A stretch of 10,474 nt of DNA from an uncultured Ruminobacter sp. (GTDB taxonomy: Bacteria; Pseudomonadota; Gammaproteobacteria; Enterobacterales; Succinivibrionaceae), in NCBI GenBank assembly GCA_900767005.1, contig CAAFXL010000332.1:1-10474 (forward strand), written 5' to 3'. Both the position numbers and the translations under genes were made by a program. The notes under the pieces are model-generated. The model searched no databases and was not told the DNA's origin. It saw nothing but the letters and a program-made list of their open reading frames with translations. This document shows, piece by piece, positions 6,254 to 10,474 of this stretch (the stretch's first letter is position 1; each line of letters starts with the position of its first letter).

Positions 6254-7630
6254 TTATTTTCCAATACAGAATGTATTAAAAATTTCTGTTAATAAGTCAT
6301 CAGACGTAAATCTTCCTAAAATCTCATTTAAATTTTGTTGGGCTTCATTCATTTCTTCTGCTGATAACTCAATATCCTGGCGCAAAGAAATAAAATCTAA
6401 AGCCTTTTGCAAATGAATTTGAGCACTTTCAATTGATTGTAAATGTCTTCTTCGTGCTGAGAATAAGCCTTCAGAGGTATTTTTATAACCAGCACAGTCT
6501 TTTAGATGATTACGTAAGTCATTAATTCCTTGAAGAGTTTTTGCACTTATCTTAATGATAGGATAATTTTTATAAATTTCTGGAAGTTCAAAAGATGGAC
6601 AAATATCAGTTTTGTTAGCAATAATAGTAAAAGGTATTGCATCTTTTGTTTTTTCTTTAATTATTTTAAATAATTCTTGTTGTGGATCATTATCATTGTT
6701 TGATAAAGATGAAACATCTAGAATGAATAGAATACGATTAGCTTTTGCAATTTCATCCCAAGCTTTTTCAATACCTATTTTTTCAACTATATCATCTGAA
6801 TCATCTCTTAGACCAGCTGTATCTATAATGTGAATAGGCATACCATCGATGTTAATTTTTTCTTTGATAACATCTCTTGTAGTACCTGCAACATTAGTTA
6901 CAATTGCACAGTCTTTTTCACATAAAGCATTTAAAAGGCTAGATTTTCCGGCATTAGGCTTGCCTGCAATAACGATTTTTATGCCTTCTTGTAAGATTAC
7001 ACCTTGTTTTGCTTTTGATAAAATTTCGTCCAATTGATCTAAGATAATTTGTAATTCGGAAATTATTTTACCATCTTCGATAAAATCTATGCTTTCATCA
7101 GGAAAGTCAATTGTGGCTTCCACATAGGTTCTTAACTTAATAATTTTTGAATTAATTTCATTAATAAGTTTTGAAAAAGTCCCTTGAAGTGAATTAACTG
7201 CACTTATAGCAGCTTGTTTACTTGTAGCATTTATAAGGTCTGATATTGCTTCTGCTTGAGTTAAATCAATCTTTCCATTAAGGTAAGCTCTTTCTGAAAA
7301 TTCACCAGGATTTGCTTGTCTTACATATCCAAGCTTAAGAATTTCTTCTAAAAGAATATCTAAAACAACTGAACCACCATGACATTGAAATTCAGCAACA
7401 TCTTCACCAGTAAAACTATTTGGTCCTTTAAAATATAAAGCTATTCCTTCATCAATAATTTGCTTATTATCTTTAGATTTAAATTTAGTATAAAGAGCAT
7501 ATCTTTCTTTAGGTGTGGTTCCTATTATATCATTAAGAACTTGTTTAGCTTTATTGCCACTAACTCTTATAATCCCTATTCCACCTGTACCAGATGCGGT
7601 TGCAATGGCTGCTATAGTTTCTTGATTCAT
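6254..7630 (-). CDS. mnmE: MnmE (TrmE), tRNA modification GTPase
   Basis: MnmE is the potassium-activated GTPase that works with MnmG to modify U34 of tRNAs, using a folate-derived one-carbon unit. The 458-residue length is normal. The N-terminal tetrahydrofolate-binding domain (1-118) begins ETIAAIATASGTGGIGIIR. A helical domain flanks the inserted G domain (about 216-375). G motifs: G1 GKPNAGKS (223-230), G2 GTTRD (249-253), G3 DTAG (270-273), G4 NKTD (339-342) and G5 SAK (362-364). The C-terminus ends in the invariant C-I-G-K, whose Cys455 is catalytic in the family. AGAGG lies 7 bases before the ATG. It is the last gene in the rpmH-rnpA-yidD-yidC-mnmE direction but is partly insulated from yidC by a strong palindrome. 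All motifs are intact and identity is secure. Confidence 0.98.
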   Translation of the reverse strand: MNQETIAAIATASGTGGIGIIRVSGNKAKQVLNDIIGTTPKERYALYTKFKSKDNKQIIDEGIALYFKGPNSFTGEDVAEFQCHGGSVVLDILLEEILKLGYVRQANPGEFSERAYLNGKIDLTQAEAISDLINATSKQAAISAVNSLQGTFSKLINEINSKIIKLRTYVEATIDFPDESIDFIEDGKIISELQIILDQLDEILSKAKQGVILQEGIKIVIAGKPNAGKSSLLNALCEKDCAIVTNVAGTTRDVIKEKINIDGMPIHIIDTAGLRDDSDDIVEKIGIEKAWDEIAKANRILFILDVSSLSNNDNDPQQELFKIIKEKTKDAIPFTIIANKTDICPSFELPEIYKNYPIIKISAKTLQGINDLRNHLKDCAGYKNTSEGLFSARRRHLQSIESAQIHLQKALDFISLRQDIELSAEEMNEAQQNLNEILGRFTSDDLLTEIFNTFCIGK

Positions 7631-7663
7631 TCAAAACCTCTTTAGATTTATATGTTTATCTTT

Positions 7664-7703
7664 ACTAAAAGAAAAGGCATATTATCCATGGATAATATGC
7701 CTT
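7664..7703 (-). terminator. Perfect 30-base palindrome acting as yidC terminator
   Basis: The arm AAGGCATATTATCCA (7674-7688) is followed immediately by its exact reverse complement (7689-7703), centred on CCATGG. On the minus strand the stem runs into CCTTTTCTTTTAG, a T-rich tract, so it fits an intrinsic terminator 14 bases after the yidC stop. It lies 43 bases before the mnmE start, so mnmE either depends on readthrough or has its own weak promoter. A possible TATAAA -10 lies about 25 bases upstream of the mnmE ATG. Confidence 0.8.
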
Positions 7704-7717
7704 AGTATACAGCAAAA

Positions 7718-9343
7718 TTACTTAGATGTATTTTTTACATTTAAACCACGCTTTTCAAGAGCTTTGAAAATAAAGTACTGTTGAATTACAGTTACGCAGT
7801 TTGAAATTACCCAATATAAAGTTAGACCAGCAGGGAATGTACAGAACATTAAAGTGAAAATTATAGGCATTAGCATCATAATTTTCTTTTGCATAGGGTC
7901 TGTAATAGGGGTAGGAGACATCTTTTGAATTAATAACATTGTAATACCCATTAGTATTGGTAATACAAAGTATGGATCTTGACTTGATAAATCTTCTATC
8001 CAAAGAATAAATGGAGAATGTCTTAATTCAATAGACTCCATAAAAGTCCAATATAATGCAATAAAAATAGGCATTTGAATTAAAATTGGAAGACAACCAC
8101 TTAATGGCTTAACCTTTTCTCTTTGATATAGAGCCATCATTTCTTGAGTTAAACGTTGTCTATCATCTTTAAATCTTTCTTTTATTACTTGTAGCTTTGG
8201 TGCTAATAAACGCATCTTTGCCATAGACACGTATTGATGTTTGGTTAGTGGGTACATAATACCTCTAACTAATAAAGTTAAAAGAATTATGGTAAAACCC
8301 CAAGCACCCATAGCATTTTCAATACCTAAGAAAAGAAGTACTGAATGAATCCATAGCATGATTTTGAATAAGAAAATGGAAATAAATGATAACCAACCAT
8401 AATCAACTGTTAGGTGAAGATTTGCAACAGTTGCTTCCATTTCTTCTTGAATCTTTGGTCCAACCCAAAGTCTATTTGAAATTTGTAATTCTTCATTAGT
8501 TTTTAAGCTGTATTCAGTTGATTGAATACCTGCAATTGCTGCTAAACCATTATCAGATGATTTAAAAACTAAAGTATTACTATCTGAAGAACTACCAATC
8601 CAAGAAGTAACAAAATAGTGTTGGATCATACTTACCCAACCACCATTTTTAGAGAATTCTGTTTGCATTTTTGCTGATTCAGCAATATCGTCAATGCTTA
8701 ATTTAGAGTATTTAGTTGTGTCAGTTGAATAAGCAATGCCTCTATATGCTGAAGTACCGAACATTCCTGCTGATTGTTCAGGATCTAAGGCTGTTTGGTC
8801 TAAATATGAAAAAATTTTAATTTTCTTTTCATTATCTGTGTTTGCAATTTTATAAGATAAATCAATTACATGCTTACCTTTTGTAAAAGTATAGATTTTT
8901 TCAATTTTTAAACCATCATCAGTTTGACTTTCAAGTTTAACTTGTAATGAATCACCATTTAATTGATATTCTTTTTGACTTGTTGTGAATGGTTTTTCAA
9001 AAGTCTTTCCATCAATATATAAGTCACTGTTTGCAATATAATGATAATTATTAGTATCTTTTAAAAGATGAAAGTTTTCATCAGAACCTACGCTTTGTTT
9101 CTGATCTTTTAAATCAGCTTCAAAGATTTCACCATGAGCAAGATTAATCTTTAAATTATACAGATCTGTACTAACTGTAACATAATTTGTTTCAGTATCT
9201 TTAGTAGATTTTGATGTTGTTATAGTGGTAATAGGCTGATTTTTTGCTATTTCTTCTTTGGTTTTATCACCACTCCAGAAATATAAAATTGCAAATGACA
9301 GGATTAATAAAAAAATAAATGCTGTATTACGTTGAGCTTGCAT
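7718..9343 (-). CDS. yidC: YidC, inner-membrane protein insertase
   Basis: YidC inserts and folds membrane proteins, alone or with SecYEG, in the inner membrane. At 541 residues it is close to the E. coli length (548). A first transmembrane helix (about 7-24) precedes the large periplasmic P1 domain (about 26-315), which contains SAYRGIAYST and NGGWVSMIQHYFVTSWI. The conserved five-helix insertase core follows. It has Arg360, equivalent to the essential hydrophilic-groove arginine, in the block LLVRGIMYPLTKHQ; a cytoplasmic helical hairpin (about 373-410); and KPLSGCLPILIQMPIFIALYW (about 412-432). The C-terminal helices contain FPAGLTLYWVISN (503-515). The start is three bases after the yidD stop with only a weak Shine-Dalgarno, which suggests coupling to yidD. 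The gammaproteobacterial type of N-terminus (M-x-x-QRN) and P1 domain supports the lineage. Identity is secure. Confidence 0.98.
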   Translation of the reverse strand: MQAQRNTAFIFLLILSFAILYFWSGDKTKEEIAKNQPITTITTSKSTKDTETNYVTVSTDLYNLKINLAHGEIFEADLKDQKQSVGSDENFHLLKDTNNYHYIANSDLYIDGKTFEKPFTTSQKEYQLNGDSLQVKLESQTDDGLKIEKIYTFTKGKHVIDLSYKIANTDNEKKIKIFSYLDQTALDPEQSAGMFGTSAYRGIAYSTDTTKYSKLSIDDIAESAKMQTEFSKNGGWVSMIQHYFVTSWIGSSSDSNTLVFKSSDNGLAAIAGIQSTEYSLKTNEELQISNRLWVGPKIQEEMEATVANLHLTVDYGWLSFISIFLFKIMLWIHSVLLFLGIENAMGAWGFTIILLTLLVRGIMYPLTKHQYVSMAKMRLLAPKLQVIKERFKDDRQRLTQEMMALYQREKVKPLSGCLPILIQMPIFIALYWTFMESIELRHSPFILWIEDLSSQDPYFVLPILMGITMLLIQKMSPTPITDPMQKKIMMLMPIIFTLMFCTFPAGLTLYWVISNCVTVIQQYFIFKALEKRGLNVKNTSK

Positions 9344-9346
9344 AAT

Positions 9347-9601
9347 TTACTTCTTATTTAAATCATTATTAGTGGGAACGGGATCATATCCACATTTACA
9401 AAAAGGGTTGCATCTAATGATTCTTTTAAAACCAAGGAAACATCCATAAAAAAAACCATGAGTAATTATAGCTTCTTTTGTGTATTGTGAACAAGTTGGT
9501 ATAAATCGACAATTTCTACCAATATATGGACTTAAGATTTTTTGATAGCAATTTATTAGGAAGCATCCAAATCTTTGCAACGGCGAGATATTGTTTTCCA
9601 T
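9347..9601 (-). CDS. yidD: YidD, membrane protein insertion efficiency factor
   Basis: YidD is a small protein at the inner face of the membrane that improves YidC-dependent insertion. The 84-residue length is normal. The family signature is present: an amphipathic N-terminal segment with YQKILSP (19-25), then CRFIPTCSQYTKEAI (31-45), HG (48-49), the basic stretch KRIIRCNP (59-66) and GYDPVP (71-76). It has two extra cysteines (68 and 70) in a C-N-P-F-C-K-C run, where I recall H, F or G in most homologues. The start overlaps the end of rnpA by 46 bases, a known arrangement at this junction. No good Shine-Dalgarno is seen, so translational coupling to rnpA is likely. Confidence 0.96.
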   Translation of the reverse strand: MENNISPLQRFGCFLINCYQKILSPYIGRNCRFIPTCSQYTKEAIITHGFFYGCFLGFKRIIRCNPFCKCGYDPVPTNNDLNKK

Positions 9602-9924
9602 AATTTAGATACCAAAATATCAAGTTCTTTATTAGTTTGTTCTAATACTTTACTTTTAGCAATAACAACTATATCAAGATTTTCTAAATTATAAACAGAT
9701 TTACGAAAATTTTCTCTAATTATTCGTTTAAATCTATTTCTCCAGACTGCTCTTTTAAGTTGTTTTTTTGGTGCAATCAAACCTAAACGAGGAAAGCCAA
9801 CGGAATTATAAGTTGCTAAAATCGTTACATAAGGGGTTGATGCTTTGATAGGTTTCTTAAAGACATTATCAAAGTTTTCGGGAGTAAGTAGGCGATACTC
9901 CCGAGGAAATTTCTCCGTCGTCAT
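9556..9924 (-). CDS. rnpA: RnpA, protein component of ribonuclease P
   Basis: RnpA binds the RNase P RNA and helps it recognise the 5' leader of precursor tRNAs. The 122-residue length is normal. It begins MTTEKFPREYRLLTPENFDNVF, with the conserved R-L-x-x-x-x-F-x-x-V/F pattern. The RNR signature RAVWRNRFKRIIRENFR (about 59-75), which contacts the RNA, is intact, and a typical VVIAK strand follows (86-90). The ATG shares its first base with the rpmH stop codon (TAATG), and no Shine-Dalgarno is obvious, so it should be translated by coupling to rpmH. The 3' end overlaps yidD by 46 bases in a different frame. Confidence 0.97.
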   Translation of the reverse strand: MTTEKFPREYRLLTPENFDNVFKKPIKASTPYVTILATYNSVGFPRLGLIAPKKQLKRAVWRNRFKRIIRENFRKSVYNLENLDIVVIAKSKVLEQTNKELDILVSKLWKTISRRCKDLDAS

Positions 9925-10061
9925 TAAACTGTAGTTAGACGAGCACGTCCCTTAGCACGGCGACGAGAAAGAACCTTACGACCATCAGCAGTCTTCATAC
10001 GGCTTCTGAAACCGTGAGTACGATTGCGCTTTAATACAGAAGGTTGGAATGTACGCTTCAT
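9924..10061 (-). CDS. rpmH: Ribosomal protein L34 (bL34)
   Basis: L34 is a small, very basic protein of the large ribosomal subunit. The 45-codon frame reads MKRTFQPSVLKRNRTHGF, continues with the HGFRSRM and GRKVL blocks, and ends with RRRAKGRARLT and TTV. This is almost identical to E. coli L34 (46 residues), and the LKRNR and RRRAKGRARLT blocks are the gammaproteobacterial form. GGAG (plus-strand 10069-10072) lies 7 bases before the ATG. It uses many CGT arginine codons and is richer in G/C than its neighbours, as expected for a highly expressed gene. It is the first gene of the rpmH-rnpA-yidD-yidC transcript. Confidence 0.98.
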   Translation of the reverse strand: MKRTFQPSVLKRNRTHGFRSRMKTADGRKVLSRRRAKGRARLTTV

Positions 10062-10092
10062 ATTATTACTCCAATAAAAATAAAAAAATATA

Positions 10093-10110
10093 GATATCAA
10101 AGGATATCAA
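10093..10110. repeat. Tandem GATATCAA repeat in the rpmH leader
   Basis: GATATCAA occurs at 10093-10100 and 10103-10110, with a 10-base period that places both copies on the same face of the helix. On the coding (minus) strand this is TTGATATC, CT, TTGATATC, starting about where rpmH transcription should begin. It could be an operator or chance. Confidence 0.5.
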
Positions 10111-10118
10111 GTCGCGAA

Positions 10119-10147
10119 ATTATATTTTGATTATTAAAAGTAGTCAA
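10119..10147 (-). promoter_or_regulatory. Near-consensus sigma-70 promoter of rpmH
   Basis: On the minus strand TTGACT (10142-10147) and TATAAT (10119-10124) are separated by exactly 17 bases: five of six and six of six consensus positions. The bases after the -10 are TTCGCGAC, a G/C-rich discriminator of the kind common at growth-rate-controlled stable RNA and ribosomal promoters. Transcription would start near 10112, giving a leader of about 50 bases. This is the strongest promoter in the window. Confidence 0.9.
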
Positions 10148-10223
10148 CAATTTATTTAATAATTCTTAGCTATTCCAAAATTAGAAATTTTTCTGTATAT
10201 CTATATTATTTAAAAATAAATAG

Positions 10224-10232
10224 TTATTCACA
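10224..10232 (+). promoter_or_regulatory. DnaA box TTATTCACA
   Basis: TTATTCACA matches the DnaA box consensus TTATNCACA at every defined position. It is the best such match noticed in the window. Confidence 0.65.
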
Positions 10233-10289
10233 ACTTTTTGTTTATAAGTATGTGTTTTTCCTGTTTTTTCTCAAAATTATGAGTTTAAA

Positions 10290-10298
10290 TGTGGATAG
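10290..10298 (-). promoter_or_regulatory. DnaA box CTATCCACA
   Basis: TGTGGATAG on the plus strand reads CTATCCACA on the minus strand, eight of nine positions of the strong box TTATCCACA. It faces the first box and overlaps the expected -35 area of the downstream plus-strand promoter, which would allow DnaA autorepression. Confidence 0.6.
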
Positions 10299-10311
10299 TA
10301 ATATTTTTTAG

Positions 10312-10320
10312 TGATAATAT
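10312..10320 (+). promoter_or_regulatory. Possible extended -10 promoter of the frame at 10361
   Basis: TGATAATAT (10312-10320) resembles an extended -10 (TGn followed by TAATAT, five of six matches). No clear -35 is present; the expected position falls in the DnaA box at 10290-10298. A leader of about 35 bases would precede the GTG. Confidence 0.4.
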
Positions 10321-10360
10321 ATTCCCAGTTTAGATTTGTAATTTTTTGTAGGTTTTAAAA

Positions 10361-10457
10361 GTGTCTAGTTCTGATCTATTATTGGAAAAAGTTAAGAATT
10401 TTTTAAAAGCTCTTCCAATAACTAATAAAAAAAATTTTCAAAAATTAAATATCTTTT
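10361..10457 (+). CDS. N-terminal fragment of an unidentified protein, possibly DnaA
   Basis: A GTG start with AGG 8 bases upstream opens a frame of 32 codons beginning MSSSDLLLEKVKNFLKALP. The apparent TAG stop (10457-10459) is created by adapter bases, so the frame is truncated, not finished. Its position opposite rpmH, beyond DnaA boxes, is where dnaA sits in most gammaproteobacteria. The opening helix with a Leu-Pro step loosely fits DnaA domain I, but the conserved tryptophans of that domain are missing, so the residues alone do not prove it. Alternatives are any other origin-proximal gene or a non-coding dnaA leader. Confidence 0.4.
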
Positions 10458-10474
10458 AGATCGGAAGAGCACAC
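10458..10474 (+). other. Illumina TruSeq adapter remnant at contig end
   Basis: The last 17 bases, AGATCGGAAGAGCACAC, are identical to the start of the standard Illumina TruSeq read-1 adapter. They are not genomic. The true sequence ends at or just before 10457. Confidence 0.97.

Larger units (their letters stand above)
10148..10360. other. Candidate oriC or dnaA promoter region
   Basis: An AT-rich stretch lies between the rpmH promoter and a divergent reading frame. It carries two DnaA boxes in opposite orientation (10224-10232 and 10290-10298) and an almost pure A/T run at 10298-10323. The divergent rpmH/dnaA interval is an origin or dnaA-autoregulation site in many gammaproteobacteria. 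Two boxes alone do not separate an origin from an autoregulated promoter. Confidence 0.5.

Noticed and set aside
6612..7645. Three plus-strand frames opposite mnmE
   Set aside because: All are antisense to intact GTPase or folate-binding motifs of MnmE.
7755..8003. 82-codon minus-strand frame inside yidC in another frame
   Set aside because: Overlaps the conserved YidC insertase core, with no motif of its own.
10361..10459. Complete 32-residue small protein
   Set aside because: The stop codon is made by adapter bases, so the frame is a truncated gene start at most.
1..10474. Search for CRISPR arrays, tRNA genes, insertion sequences, toxin-antitoxin or defence genes
   Set aside because: No regularly spaced repeats, tRNA-like cloverleaf, transposase motifs or terminal inverted repeats were seen, and every sizeable frame belongs to a known housekeeping or envelope family.

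Overview
The window looks like one end of a draft contig from an AT-rich gammaproteobacterium (roughly seven in ten bases are A or T by eye). The lineage call rests on ribosomal protein L34, whose core (LKRNR, HGFR, RRRAKGRARLT) is the gammaproteobacterial version, and on YidC, which starts with a QRN-type N-terminus and has an enterobacterial/aeromonad-like periplasmic domain. EF-P with Arg32 next to EarP points to the rhamnosylating lineages (Pseudomonas-, Shewanella- or Neisseria-like) rather than the EpmA lysylating ones. An AT-rich gut or host-associated group such as Succinivibrionaceae is possible but cannot be shown from this window.

Layout, left to right. (1) The N-terminal third of mnmG runs off the left edge on the minus strand, followed by about 465 bases of very AT-rich non-coding DNA. 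(2) earP and efp form a minus-strand pair, ending in a strong intrinsic terminator. (3) The divergent plus-strand operon pqiA-pqiB-pqiC encodes an MCE-type lipid transport system and ends in a hairpin shared with the convergent mnmE. (4) mnmE, yidC, yidD, rnpA and rpmH all lie on the minus strand. They are transcribed from a near-consensus promoter upstream of rpmH, with a perfect 30-base palindrome/terminator between yidC and mnmE. (5) The intergenic region to the right of rpmH carries two DnaA boxes in opposite orientation and is a good oriC or dnaA-promoter candidate. A short plus-strand reading frame follows, possibly the start of dnaA. It is cut off by 17 bases identical to the Illumina TruSeq adapter, so the contig end is an artefact.

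Functionally this is an origin-proximal housekeeping block: tRNA wobble modification (MnmE with MnmG), RNase P protein, L34 and membrane protein insertion (YidC/YidD). Two modules, rhamnosylated EF-P (EarP/EF-P) and envelope lipid transport (PqiABC), sit between mnmE and mnmG. I found no mobile element, CRISPR array, tRNA or defence system, and no convincing new biological system. The most useful non-routine points are the adapter remnant, the two possible origin-like regions, the long rnpA/yidD overlap, the tandem repeat in the rpmH leader and the folded element at the earP stop codon.
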